A DNA stretch of 64,000 nucleotides from Epiperipatus broadwayi. Taxonomy: Eukaryota > Onychophora > Udeonychophora > Euonychophora > Peripatidae. Every line of letters begins with the position of its first letter. Position 1 is the first letter of the stretch. The notes under the pieces are model-generated. The model saw only the letters and a list, made by a program, of their open reading frames with translations, was not told the DNA's origin and did no database searches. Below are positions 1 through 11,115 of the stretch, one piece after another. The translations under genes and the position numbers were made by a program. The stretch spans positions 7,367,210-7,431,209 of the forward strand of contig JAQFVV010012422.1 in NCBI GenBank assembly GCA_028023455.1. Direction: 5' to 3'.

Positions 1-1633
1 CAGAAACCATAATAACATCAAAATACATGATTGATATTGAATCCAGATCAAAGTCTAGAACAAAATATCTGCAATAAACATAAAAGACTAAAGTATGTGA
101 AAAATTTTGAGTACACACACACACATATATATAATTGTATTGCACATATATATAATATGGTGAAAGAAACACAAATTTGAGAACAAGAATGAAGAAACAT
201 TTACTTACATACAAAAAGTCTAAAACTGATTTAATAAATGCATCTGCATTTTATAATCATGAGAAAAAATAAAGCTATGGTTTTGAACTAGATGTTGTTG
301 AGGTAATTTGTGAGAAAGAAATGATAAAAAGTGAAAGATTAAGAGGCTTGGTTTATTCTGAAAATTGAACATGTGACAAATCAGAGAGCTAATAGCATTC
401 AAATAAGTAAAAAAATGGATTTTTAAAATTCTTAACAGTAAAATATGTTTTTTTTTTTGTTTGGTAATCATGATTATGATACTAATACATTGAAAGTATT
501 GTAGGATGATTTAATTAAATTTTATTTTTTATTCTCTGCTGCAGTGTTTATGTTTATATATATGTATGTATGTATAACAATAAAAATAATAAATATAATG
601 GTAATTAACTATTATATGTCTTTCAATCTAGAAGTACTTTTGATTAATTCCTTAACCCTCCTCAACTGCCATTAAATTCAAGAGGAGGGTTAACCTTTCT
701 GACTTGCACTCACATTTTAGCATTTTCTAACGTTTATCTGTCTCACAAATCAACGTAAAATATATGATAAAATGATTATTACTTAGCAGAAAGTAATAAA
801 TTTGACTTCATTTGATACATATTTTTGTTTACTACTGAAATAAATTTTAAATGTTTACATTTTGTTTCTGTAAATAATAAAAAAATGAGATCACAATCAA
901 AACAAAGACTTTACATGTCATCATTTCTAAAAAGATTATTTTCAGTTTATAAAATCAACAAAATATTTTTTAATTCTTATTATTTTTAAACATCTGAATG
1001 AATAATTATTTATTTCTCTTACATCTAATGAATTATGCTTTAAAAGTTTTAATTTTTCGAATAATTATTTCAAAATTGCGATATTTCCTTACTCATAAAT
1101 ATAAAGTAGATTGTTTACATCAAAGCTAGTTTTGTAAGCTGATTCAGGCCATATTTACTTAATATAACATTATATTTTTGAAAATAAAGTTTTTCAAGTC
1201 ACAATAAGTTATTAATAATTTATATTTCTTGATATCTAATAAATATAGTGTAAATTATTTTTTAAAAAATATCTAAAACTGTAATAAATTTGCAAATAAA
1301 CATGTTTTTTGCTTCATTGGAAACTACAATGTCATAAAATGCCAAACATTTTACAGCCTTGGCAACAGACAATGGCTGAACATGTCAGGGTGGGGCTTAA
1401 GTCTATTGTAAGAGTGGGAATTTTGAATTTCCCACTTTTTAGTGCAAAATTTTCAGCAAAAAATTTATAATAAAATAAACCAAAATTATAGATACATAAA
1501 ATAAAAAAGTGACATCAACCTAAAATCAATTAAGAGTCCAAATAGGAAAATGCTATAAAAGAATTATAAATGTTCTCATTGATATAGTTCATGATCCAGT
1601 TGGTGGGGGTCAAGTGTTCTAGAATGTACATGA
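1..1633. other. Gene-less AT-rich stretch
   Basis: I see no credible coding region. The stretch holds a CA/TA microsatellite near 113-160 and a short hairpin at 1414-1435 (GTGGGAA paired with TTCCCAC) in otherwise low-complexity AT-rich DNA. A minus-strand frame of 83 codons at 220-471 is rich in Phe, Leu, His and Ser and looks like chance. Confidence 0.6.
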
Positions 1634-1858
1634 TTTTTGATTAGAACTTCTCTCTTCTGTATAGCAAGCCTCAAGATGTTAAGCTTACAGCTTCACCTTC
1701 AGATAATAAAGTTGGTGGTGCTTTCAGCAGAGGTGAATAGATGCTGAGTCAAGTCACATTCAGTTTTGGCAATTACAGCTTTAGCCCATGTGTGATGACT
1801 CTCTTCCCATGAGGTGACTTCACACTTAGCACAGTATGGTTATCTGTGTTTCTATATA
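1634..1858 (+). pseudogene. Gypsy-type pol relic (RNase H region)
   Basis: One plus-strand frame reads SLLYSKPQDVKLTASPSDNK followed by VGGAFSRGE and a stop. This resembles the start of the RNase H domain of Gypsy-class Pol, where a hydrophobic-HP stretch is followed by L-T-L-TDASD-AVGGVL-Q. Further on, GDFTLST fits the EGR-F-LYTDHKPL block. Stop codons and the loss of the first catalytic Asp show a dead fragment. No LTR is visible beside it. The call rests on two short matches in the expected order and spacing. Confidence 0.42.
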
Positions 1859-1920
1859 ATCAGTTGATAAAAGTTCATGAGTTTGTTAAATAGCAAGGTA
1901 TTAGCTATTAGAAATCTTAA

Positions 1921-2277
1921 AGTTGATTATTTGCTACAATGATTATAAAAAAAAATTAAAAAAAGATCCACCATTTTTTTAAATAGCAGCCATTTTATAA
2001 GAATTGATGATGTCATAGAGTAGTGACATCATTAAAATACATTCATCATATTTTAATTCTATATTCAAAATGTAATATTGTATACTGTAAAATAAATAAA
2101 CTCTGCACTGTGCTGTACATTTTTAGCATGAATGTTGCTATTTTATTCTTAGATGATGTAGCTTTAATGATGTCACTATTCTATGATATCATCAATCTTT
2201 AAAAATGGCTGCTATTTAAAAAAATGGTGGGTCTTTTTTTAATTTTTTTTATGATCATTATAGCAAATAATTGATTG
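1921..2277. repeat. Foldback element, ~110-bp arms
   Basis: Sequence around 1923-2035 (TTGATTATTTGCTACAATGA through the A-rich run, AGCAGCCATTTT and GATGATGTCATAGAGTAGTG) recurs inverted at about 2163-2275. The arms differ by scattered substitutions, so this is an old inverted repeat of about 355 bp with a spacer of about 130 bp. No coding capacity and no hammerhead core are visible. It could be a non-autonomous DNA element or a foldback retroelement; I see no clear target-site duplication. Confidence 0.75.
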
Positions 2278-3935
2278 CATATCAAAACAATGGATATCAA
2301 TTGATGATGATCACTAAGATGGATTCCCATTTAAAAATCCATTGTTTATAGATAAATATATAATTTTAAAAATATTTAGAAAATACAAAAATGGCTTCTC
2401 TTTAAAGAAAACAGAAGTTTCTGTACATCAAAGGCTATCTTATTAAAAACACTGTTACCAAGTTAAATATTTCTTTCTTCCGAGACATTTTAATAAAAAT
2501 ATAAAGCCATCTACTTCTTTTTGTACATTACCACCTTCCAGTTTACCATTATCAAATCATTCTGTCCATCTAACAAATTTCTTTTTCTATCCCACTTTAA
2601 TAAAATCATATTCATTAGTCTGATTACTGTTTCATTATATTTTTTATTTTTGTCTTAATGATGTAAACAAATAAATAAATATCTACTTTTTTCATCTCTT
2701 ATCTATACTACGGTTTCTTTACTTTTTCATCATTCTATATTTTGAAAATAAGTATTCTATATTGTCCTTTCCATATTCATATAAACCACATCTACAATCC
2801 AAATTCTTATTTTATTTTTGTTTCCTTTTCTTGGTTCTCAAAACATAATTGTCAAAAAATAATATTCTTGTATATTCAAATTACCTTAGATGAATTAGCA
2901 TAATCTATATATCTTTTAATATGCTAACTATAGAATCAGTTCATTGGAGTCTGCTCTGTGCCTTGTCATTCAAGTTTTTCTAACAAAAAACTAATAAGAA
3001 ATTAAAATTGATCACACTTTCATACTCACATTAAAATAAGCTTTTTCTAGTATTATCATTACCTTGTCACACTTTGTATAATTTTTATTCTCAATATAAC
3101 TCAAATAATTTTTATATTTAAATTCTTGTTTCTTAACCAACTTATTGTTCCACTTCCCCCATATCTCATAATTGTTTTCTATACATTTATTACAATTCTG
3201 TCTATTCATAAGTAATGATTAAGATGCTAAATAGAACTTGGTTTGGACATGATATTAGAAGAATAATGATAGATGAGTGGAGTTCTAGAATTCCAAGATC
3301 TTGATTTGGGAATCACTAAAGCTATATTTGAGAGGCTGTTAAATTTTTGCTTTATAATATAACTTTGTACAGATAATTAAACAAAGAAAAAGTTGAAACT
3401 TTTTGAAATGAAAGTTCCGAGGAAGAATGGTAAATTGGATGAGTTTGATCAGGGTTATGTGTCACCTTGTCTTCAAATAATGGACTAGTCCAAGCCTAAT
3501 TTAAGATTCATGTCCATGTTCAGGATTGAGGGCTGATAGAATCTAAATAAAACATGAAGTAAGCTATCACATAACATCTGGAAATGTCACCATATCTACC
3601 CATAATGCAGGTTGTTGCAATACTGCTGTAAGTAGTTGATAAACTTATATGGACACACAAAATCCATTCCTTCCAGAAGTGCATGACAACTAAAAGCTAT
3701 ACCTCACATGTGATAGCAGGCAGAGATGCAACACTATTTTACACACCTATGTTTGTAATAATTTACACATAAATACAGGTGCAGTTAACAAAATCACAAA
3801 AAGAAAATTTCCCCACTGCTGGAAAAAAAATTTAAATGACATAGTCTTGCCACCGTGGGTCATTGGATCTTTTGCCATTAATCTCAAAAAATTGACAGCT
3901 AACATTATTAGCGCATCAATAAACATTTTAAAAAT
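2278..3935. other. Gene-less AT-rich stretch
   Basis: No supported gene. Around 3218-3320 one plus-strand frame reads FGHDIRR, which weakly recalls the WAGHI-RR block near the C terminus of RTE-type LINEs (compare 59079-59445), but the match is too short to call. The rest is T-rich low-complexity DNA. Confidence 0.5.
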
Positions 3936-4325
3936 CAAATGTGGATGGTTACTCATTCATTATTAAGTGTCAATTTTTTTTCACTGCAAAATAAGAGAAA
4001 AAAAAATCAAATGGTTAAAACTGGCTCATTAGAAAAGTTCAATCCAATCTATCCCAAAAATTGGCCAATCTACAAGAATCAAGTTGTTTCCTATATGCAG
4101 GCTAATCAAATCAAAAAGCTTGAGTTAAAATTAGCCACATTGGTCTTGGTAAGTATAGGCTACCCCTGTGTTTCTAACTGATTTTAATTTTGACAAAGCA
4201 TTGTTTGCATTGACAAACTTTTTTGCCCCAAACTCTTAACAATAATGCAGAGTTATCAAATCTTTTTTTTGAGTTGAAGATTCATTTTTCTAAAATCTTT
4301 TTATGTTACTGTAATATCTATTTCT
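3936..4325 (+). pseudogene. Gypsy-type gag relic
   Basis: The plus-strand frame at 3939-4181 contains LEKFNPIYPKNWPIYKNQ, then VVSYMQANQI and KLATLVLVSIGYP. This order (F-P...NW..Y..Q...YM.AN.I.....KLATLL..IG.P) is that of the retrotransposon gag domain in arthropod Gypsy elements. The similarity resumes in another frame at about 4223 with APQ-type residues and LSNLFFELKIHFS, matching the following L--LL--HF block. At least one frameshift and several stops lie between them. No LTR or pol follows; two SINEs lie directly downstream. Confidence 0.6.
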
Positions 4326-4393
4326 CTTTCTATTCTCTCTATTATGTCCTTCCAATACAATTAACAATAACATATTTCTTTTTTTTTCTATTC

Positions 4394-4500
4394 CATTTTT
4401 TTTTTTTTTCGTATGTCATAGCATTGGCCGGGACGCGAACCCACAACCGTCTGCAACCAACTACTTGCTCGCAAGGCGGTTGCGATGACCTCTCTAGCCC
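4394..4500 (-). mobile_element. SINE family 1 (tRNA-like head), diverged
   Basis: Read on the minus strand, a tRNA-like head ends in the B-box-like GTGGGTTCGCGTCCCGGCC, then AATGCTATGACATACG and a long A run (the T run at 4397-4410 on the plus strand). The same tail, TGCTATGACAYATG plus poly-A, ends the copies at 17822, 18952 and 29094, which defines the family. This copy is diverged in the anticodon-arm region. The tail and orientation are those of a retroposed RNA polymerase III transcript. Confidence 0.75.
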
Positions 4501-4551
4501 TTCACTACTTCTATTATCTTCTTTCAATCTACAATCACCAATAATTTACCT

Positions 4552-4649
4552 ATTTTTTTTTTTATATGTTAAATGCGTTGACTGGGAAGTGAACCCGGAC
4601 CAGCTGCTTGGAAGGCAGCTATGCTAACCGCTAAGCCACCAACGCTTGA
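4552..4649 (-). mobile_element. tRNA-Gly(UCC)-like SINE or retropseudogene
   Basis: The minus strand reads GCGTTGGTGGCTTAGCGG, then GCATAGCTGCCTTCCAAGCA with a CTTCCAA anticodon loop (anticodon TCC), then GGTCCGGGTTCACTTCCCAG. This is close to an ordinary tRNA-Gly(UCC) and is followed by TTTAACATAT and an A run instead of a normal 3' end. Imperfect direct repeats flank it (4539-4551 and 4650-4662, 12 of 13 bases), consistent with target-site duplication by LINE machinery. A second copy with the same tail lies at 46871-46972, so this is a repeat family and not a functional tRNA gene. Confidence 0.82.
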
Positions 4650-4793
4650 CAATAATTTATCTACTTTATTAACGCATTTCATTTTTTTTTTCTATTTTAT
4701 TTTAATAAAAGCTGTTTCATTAGATTCAGTATCTGGAAATTATGGCTACCATGTCAAAACATTACTTCAGATCAGTGTCAAACGTATAAGCGG

Positions 4794-4870
4794 ATAAATC
4801 AACCAATCAATGGATAGTAGATGGTATTTCAGATTTGCTCAAGTAGTTTTTAGCAAATTGATTGGTTATA
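4794..4870. repeat. Short terminal-inverted-repeat element
   Basis: ATAAATCAACCAATCAA at the left pairs with TTGATTGGTTATAG at the right, about 75 bp apart. The same CCAATCA terminus recurs in the larger elements at 20880-21160 and 42659-42826, suggesting a deletion derivative of one small TIR family. No coding content. Confidence 0.45.
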
Positions 4871-7560
4871 GAAATTAGGATAGACAGCCATTTAGAGATT
4901 ATTAATATAATGCTTTCATATTTGGCTTTGTAATCGATAGATAGATAAAGTCAGCGTCTAAAGGAGAAATCGCGTGATTTTTAATATTGATTCTGATGAG
5001 TATTTTAAGAGTGAAAAAGGAATAAGGAAATGTTAATCTGGAATGATATTGGGGAATCTGTTGGAGGAAATTGATAATGATGATGATTAATAAATATGTC
5101 GGATTTAATGATAATTTGAAAATGTTATTTATTGAGTCTGATTTTTTTTAAAAAAAATGTATTTTCATAAAATCCACTTAATCTGTTAAACTTTTGAGAT
5201 AAGTTGTATTCTGATTCTATATTACATTAACGATGTGTGTGTGTGTGTGTATGTGTTCGTGCGTATGCAATTTTTTGTATGATTTTATCAATATGTATGT
5301 TTGTTAAATGCAGGTGTTTTATTTTATATTAAAATTTTGCTTAATTGTATCCTGGTTTTGGACAAAAAAAATTTTTTTTTGACTTTTGCAAATTTTATAT
5401 TACTTTTATAAGTCATGCATATCAAAGTATTTTTAATAAAGTCCATATAGCTTTAAAATTAGTAAAATTACTATAAATTATAAATACCAAATGTAATGAC
5501 TAATTCGCTGTTTTATCTTAATTTATAGCTATAAATATATATATAATCAATTTATATGGAATCATAAACACGGACTATGCTCCAATATTTCTTATTAGTA
5601 ACAAAAGCTTCTTATAAAGAAATAACTTAATATCTTAAGAATACTACTCGTGATATGATTCACTTAAGCTTCCTTTCTCATCCAGAGTCATTCTCTGTTC
5701 AAAATATTAAATCTGGAACATCATCTCCCTTTTCACATTCATTGTTTATTTTTTTAAATCTAATCTTTATATATATTTTTTCTTTCCCTAAATTTTTATA
5801 ACTTCAAACCTGATGCATATCTCAACTCTGATACTCCTAATTCAATAAGATGTCCATCACTTTCTAATACCCATTCAATCCAGAATTGTTTCACATTTTT
5901 CACTTTATCGTTTCACTATCTACACTTTCTGTTTTTCACATCATATCTATCGTTCGTCTTTTTTCTAGTTTTAGTAATTTTGTTTTAAACTTAATAACCT
6001 ATTACTCTGCCTCACCCATTGTCATAGTATCCTTAGCCTCCACTTTTTTTTTATAAATAATATATTATTATTTTTTATATTTTCTATCATATTTGCTGTT
6101 TTTATTAATTCATATTCAGTTTTGCTCCTTTTTATCTCACTTTCTAAACGTGTATGAGGAAAGAAACACATTATCAAACAATCTAGCAAATTTTGCTACT
6201 TTTTTAAAAATGGTGTGACTTTTCATGATATTCAATTAAAAATATGTAAACGTATTATCCTTCATAAGTGTCATTATACCAACATTTATTTCCAGTTTCA
6301 TATAAAGACTTGATCTGTATGGTTTGGCTCTGGAACTCCGGTCTGTGAATCACAGTTCAGCTCTGTTTTTTCCAGTGCATCAACTTTTATGAATTCCCAG
6401 TAATAAACCATTTGTTTTATTTATTTTTATAAAGACTTCATTAATCGATTTTCCAAATAGATTGGCTGCTGTGTATTTATGTTTGCTGTTGGTGTATATC
6501 TCCCAATTTTTTTTGAAGTCTTTTTCATAAACTTGACCACTACATTTCCCAAACACTCTCTTATTATGATGCATCATGTCTAGTATTGCTCATATTTTTA
6601 CATAAAGTTGAACTACAGAACTTGATTACAGCACCTTCTGCTGAGAAAAGATAAAATTAAATCACTTATGTCTACAGACCTTTTTGGTTTGACAGATGGT
6701 GAAAATTACAGATTAATAATAAATTGCATGTATCACGATAATTGATTTTGCCCAGTATTATTTAAAACAGATTTTCGGATTGGAAAATGTAACATTTCTA
6801 TATAAATAGTGATTATCAAAATCAACTTAGATTGCAGATGACTGACATTCAGACCTATTTCTTGTTTTGTGCCGCTCTGGTGCAAAAAGTCATGTGTGGC
6901 ACCCTTACAATGTGTCACCCATGTGCATTGCAGCCCCTGCACTCTATCACAGTGGGCCTGCTAATGTTATTCTTGCAGCAACTTCTTAGAATGGCCTTTC
7001 AAAATTTATTGCAGTAATAGCGGGCTAAACTAGAAAGCTAAAGATTCCTGAATCAAAGCTTAGTTTATCAATTCTGTGCTCAATAATTACACAATCTCTC
7101 AAATGAATAACTATTCAATTTAAACTCTGCATGGTTTAATACAATTATAAATTGATAGTAGCATAAGGTAAAGTCATTAGAAATTCAACTGTTATTCCCA
7201 GTACTCAAATATCACATGACTTCCAGACAATTAACCTTTTATTTAAACTCCGTATGGTTTGTCATGAGTTAAAGGTTGTGAGTTGAAGTTCAATTATTTC
7301 CAGTAGCCAAATGACATATGACCTCCCAAAGTAATGAATCGTTGCATTATTATTATTTATCCAAGAATTTACATTTGTAAATCGAGTAGAAGAAAGGGTT
7401 GAAATAACTTTTTATTAAACTAATGAATAATTAATTTGAGTTTCCAAAAAACATTATAAGTGTTTTTGTTTTTAAAAAACAACAACAAATAATTACATTT
7501 ATTTTTGACAGTTATTACAAAACAGAGCAAATAAAGTAAAATACAAGATATAAAATTTAA
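4871..7560. other. Gene-less stretch with simple repeats
   Basis: No supported gene. A GT microsatellite lies at about 5235-5251, an A run followed by a T run (a short hairpin) near 5366-5380, and long pyrimidine-rich DNA at 5690-6130. Overlapping frames at 6733-6942 and 6832-7017 on opposite strands share a less AT-rich patch at 6830-7010, which I cannot assign to a family. Around 7190-7345 there are faint matches to SINE family 4. Confidence 0.5.

Positions 7561-7640
<80 letters not shown>
7561..7640. repeat. (ATT)n microsatellite
   Basis: An almost uninterrupted ATT run of about 80 bp directly abuts the left end of the large palindrome that follows. The element may have inserted into the microsatellite or seeded it. 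Confidence 0.95.
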
Positions 7641-7641
<1 letters not shown>

Positions 7642-8097
7642 TTAATGCGCAAATACGCGCACAACAACCGAGCTTCATCAGGATTAAATAACAATATATT
7701 ATAAACTCAAAATAATTATAATATCTAAAGAATAATGTCCGAGCGCTTTCAAGAGAACTTAGCTCTCATAATCATGGGCAACAAAGAATAAGCATAGCAT
7801 GTTGGTATATGCTAAAATATGCTGATATATGTAAATTAGTTGAAAATAAATGCGTCAGCTCTAAATGATCCACTTGAGCTGACGCATTTATTTTCAACTA
7901 ATTTACATATATCAGCATATTTTAGCATATACCAACACGCTATGCTTATTCTTTGTTGCCCATAATTATGAGAGCTAAGTTCTCTTGAAAGTGCTAGGGC
8001 ATTATTCTTTAGATATTATAATTATTTTGAGTTTATAATATATTGTTATTTAATCCTGATGAAGCTCGGTTGTTGTGCGCGTATTTGCGCATTAAAA
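7640..8097. repeat. 458-bp near-perfect palindrome (foldback family D)
   Basis: TTTTAATGCGCAAATACGCG at the left end is mirrored by GCGCGTATTTGCGCATTAAA at the right end. The arms are about 219 bp each, with a spacer of only about 13 bp (7862-7874), and differ at just a few positions, so the structure is young or maintained. The outer arm contains CCTGATGAAGCTCGG, half of a hammerhead core, but no GAAA follows, so I do not call a ribozyme. There is no open frame. Nearest idea: a foldback derivative of a Penelope-like or hammerhead-bearing retroelement. Confidence 0.93.
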
Positions 8098-9481
8098 TTA
8101 TATATATGTAAAGTAAGCACCTGAGTTTAATAATTTCTTTTTATTATTATTATTATTAATATTATTTGATAGTCCTTCTTGTAATGCATTTATGTAAATA
8201 AAAATGTTTTTTTTTTAATTTTTGTTTTAATTTTCTAACTCACTGTTTTATATAGTTCCAGAAATTAAGAATAAAGTAAGTTTAGATACAATTTGTTGCC
8301 ACTAGATGGCATATTGTCATAAAGAGTACTGAATCCCATATAAAATTAAATTTTTTAATTTTCTTCTAAAATTGTTGGCAATTTTTTAAAAATATATATT
8401 GTCATCAGAAATTCATATATATGCAAAGTTTCAACTAGATCAGAAATAGGGAAGTAGATGGAAATTGAGGTACAAGATTTCTCAGTGGGATAAAAAAAAC
8501 CAGAATAAGTTAAATGAAATCATGAAAACAAGACTAGATTAAAATGATGAGGAAGACATTGCATAGTTTTACATTTTACAAAGATAATTTTTTATTTAAT
8601 GTATTTCACTAATTTTGTTTAAGTGGAAAAAAATTTAAAAGGCAGCTCATTATATTTCCATTTAATTTAGTGCTATTGTAGTGTAAATTTAGTTACTAAA
8701 TGTTTTTGATTGCCGCGCGCCATCTGTCACAGTTCCAAGAAACTACCATTCAATTGTTTTTTTAATTGTTTACTTGTGTCAGGATAAATGAAAACAAAGA
8801 TTCAAATGATATGAGAAAAATTGTGCTGGGAATGAAAACAACGATAAAACAACAACACAAAGAGTTCAATCTTAAACAAGTACTACTGATATTATTGTAA
8901 AAAATAAAGACTTGAAGGTAATTTGATTACTTTTTAATAAAAAATAATTGATGAATTAGAGTAACATAGTACCGAAAGATATATATCTTTGAGTTAGATT
9001 GATAAAATTGTCTGGATCATTATGGGAACAGATTTGAAATAAAATTCTATTGAGAAGTGTTGTAAATGTATATATTCTGATGTGAATTATTAATGGCTGA
9101 TAATAAATAAAACATAATTACTTCACCATTTTTATATAATGTATATAAAATGCATAAAAAATTTGTAGTATCTTTCATGATTTTTTTGGTATATTTTGTG
9201 AAAACAACAACAACAAAAGTATACTTTTACCATTTTTCAAGTGAATTTTAAGTATTTTTTCTAATAGTGTTTCATGAACATCCATCCCTTTGGATAATTT
9301 TTAAACAAAACTGAACAAAATTGGGTTTCAGACCAATTTATTGAATTCACTTTTGTATTGATTTATTAGCATAAAACAGACATTTTATAAAATCAGGAAC
9401 ATTTATTTAATAGATTAGACTGTATATGTTTTTTAATCCAAAGACAATGGATAATGCAATGTATTATTGGTCTAGTGATAG
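8098..9481. other. Gene-less AT-rich stretch
   Basis: No recognisable coding region, tRNA-like head or long inverted repeat. The stretch contains an interrupted TTA run near 8140-8165 and AT-rich unique-looking DNA. Confidence 0.5.
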
Positions 9482-10090
9482 CACGCTGGTGAATATTATA
9501 TCCCTGTTTGGAAAAGTTCTGACACTATACCTCTGAGTACTCAATTAAATATTATCATAAGAAATATTACTGGCTCACATAAGTCTACTCTTTTGCAATG
9601 GCTTGCTGTGTTTTTACATATTCCTTCACCAGATATTAGAAGAGAAATTGCTTTGCTGAAAATATATAAAAAAACTTTGGCAGATCAAGCTTGTCAATAA
9701 CTCAAGATGTAGTTTTATAACTCAAATTAAGATCCTCTTTTTTGGATGTTTAACCAAGAATCTACTACAGTCAAAGAATTTATGAGATTCAAATAAATTT
9801 ATTTTTTTGGATTCAACAATAAAGCCTATCTGGATTTGATCTTTCTAGATGCAATTGGAGTTTCTTAAACAGATTCAAAATAATCGGTGGTCATTATCAG
9901 TCATTGATTTTTGTAAATGTGGGTAAATATAAATTGGGATCATTAACGGTAGTCAGATTTATGGCTACAGTCGACAGAATTGAAGGACTTAATAAAGCCA
10001 ATATGGAATCTTACCTTCTGGTTTGAGTCTGTGCAGATTCTTTTATGATATCTTGCTAATAGTTAAGATAATTAAAAAATTCATATATTA
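9482..10090 (+). pseudogene. LINE reverse transcriptase C-terminal relic
   Basis: An ATG-less open stretch of about 71 codons (9482-9697) contains AGEYYIPVWKSSDT, LSTQLNIIIRNITG and IPSPDIRREIALLK. This matches a block common after the RT domain of Jockey/CR1-like LINEs (AEYCAPVW..S.HT..VD..LN.TMR.I.G......WL.VL..I.PP..RR). After a stop, another frame gives GFDLSRCNWSFLNRFK, matching the following GFDLPR..W..LNRFRTG block. Both are in the order expected, with stops and frameshifts between. It is a different LINE family from the one at 11833-16060 and its RT core is missing. Confidence 0.68.
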
Positions 10091-10559
10091 AATAAATACA
10101 GAATGGAAGACTTAACAGAGGGTATCTAGAAAATTTGCAGGTGAATGAATTAGTAAGACTTCATCATCATTGGCAGTGATATTTATTACATTGTTCACTT
10201 AATCATTCACTACTTTCTGTCTGCTTCATTATCTTCCATGTTTCCTAAAATGTAGTTGCAAGCTTTCCAAGAGTTTGTTAGATTACTTTTAACTTTTATA
10301 CTCATGAAGATTATTTTTCCAACTAAGTTCTCATTTATTCTATAATTAGTTTTTAATAGCTAATATAATACTTAACCTTAGATATAATTAAAGTGGATTT
10401 AAACACCGACTTTCAACTCTCTTCAGCTATCCACTCCATCTTAAATAAACAAAGGCAAAACTCTCCATACAGTAGTGCCACCCTGTGCCAAACAGAGTAA
10501 TCAATGGATGCCAGAAGGCTTGTGCATAAAATCCCTATCTAGTGCCTACTCATCCAATA

Positions 10560-10601
10560 TCCCCAGACTAGTTTCTGGCTTGTGGCCATCATCAGTGAGG
10601 A
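10560..10601 (-). ncRNA. Hammerhead ribozyme motif (family A, left arm)
   Basis: On the minus strand: stem I UCCUCA/UGGGGA (6 bp, one U-G wobble), core CUGAUGA, stem II UGGC-loop-GCCA (4 bp), GAAA, then CUAG and UC at the cleavage position. The residues around stem III form the palindrome ACUAGU, too short to close within one molecule but able to pair between two copies. That is the arrangement of dimeric hammerheads in Penelope-like elements and amphibian satellite DNA. All invariant core bases are present. Activity is inferred. Confidence 0.76.
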
Positions 10602-10661
10602 GTTTTGGATCTGAGAGCACTGCACCTAGATCTTAGGATCTAATGCAACCCTCCAGCAGCC

Positions 10662-10703
10662 ACCTCACTGATGATGGCCACAAGCCAGAAACTAGTCTGG
10701 GGA
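10662..10703 (+). ncRNA. Hammerhead ribozyme motif (family A, right arm)
   Basis: Mirror of the left-arm motif on the plus strand. Stem I is CCUCA/UGGGG (5 bp with one wobble), the core is CUGAUGA at 10668-10674, stem II is UGGC/GCCA with a CACAA loop, GAAA lies at 10688-10691, CUAG at 10692-10695 and UC at 10696-10697. Cleavage would fall after position 10697. The spacer side differs from the left arm just upstream of stem I, so stem I here is one base pair shorter. Confidence 0.76.
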
Positions 10704-10934
10704 TATTGGATGAGTAGGCACTAGATAGGGATTTTATGCACAAGCCTTCTGGCATTCATTGATTACTCTGTTTGGCACAGGGTGGCACTACTGTATGAAG
10801 AGTTTTGCCTTTGTTTACAACAATTATGTGCTAGTATAGAGATGGTAATCATCTGATGTTTAGTGGTTTTCCATCTTAAATAACTGATACCCATGATAAC
10901 TTGCATGTGAAAAAGATAAATGATCTCCAATATA

Positions 10935-11115
10935 ATGTATTTTGTGCAGAACCAGCACTCATCAGTTGGTCCAGATCATCATCTTTCGCATACATATATA
11001 ATCAGTGCTCATTTTTTTTATTAAAATAGCAAATTTTTCCAACTTTTCAGCCATCAATATTATTAAAAATCTAATGATGTAATGCCAGTATTGTGTGTTG
11101 TTATGTTCAGTTGTA
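10935..11115. repeat. SINE-like dispersed repeat (family 3)
   Basis: GTGCAGAACCAGCACTCATCAGTTGG-type sequence followed by CCAGATCATCATC and TAATGATGTAATGCCAG recurs at 49640-49830 (with CTGATGATGGAATGC), 34597-34640, 34940-34972 and 60895-60930. The longer copies (30586, 49535, 60770) also contain a reverse-oriented B-box-like GGTTCGAAC, so the family may have a tRNA-like head; here that part is missing. Confidence 0.6.

Larger units (their letters stand above)
10446..10817. repeat. Foldback family A, full copy with two hammerheads
   Basis: Inverted arms of about 155-165 bp (10446-10608 and 10662-10817) flank a spacer of about 55 bp. Outer sequence AAACAAAGGCAAAACTCTCC is mirrored by AGTTTTGCCTTTGTTTAC. 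The arms are nearly identical. Each carries a hammerhead-like core, one per strand. Four further, more decayed copies lie at about 36740-36960, 45381-45572, 51000-51372 and 59925-60205, so this is a dispersed family. There is no open frame, so it must be non-autonomous or derived from the non-coding end of a larger retroelement. Confidence 0.93.

Noticed and set aside
4552-4649. Functional tRNA-Gly(TCC) gene
   Set aside because: A poly-A-type tail, target-site duplications and a second copy with the same non-tRNA tail show retroposed SINE copies.
6733-7017. Possible gene in the less AT-rich patch at 6.8-7.0 kb
   Set aside because: Frames on both strands are short (61 and 69 codons), lack known motifs, and neither is extended by plausible splice sites. 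It could be a repeat or an exon, but nothing supports either.
8050-8097. CCTGATGAAGCTCGG in the 7.6-8.1 kb palindrome as a hammerhead
   Set aside because: The CUGAUGA core is present, but no complementary stem II followed by GAAA can be found within the next 40 bases.
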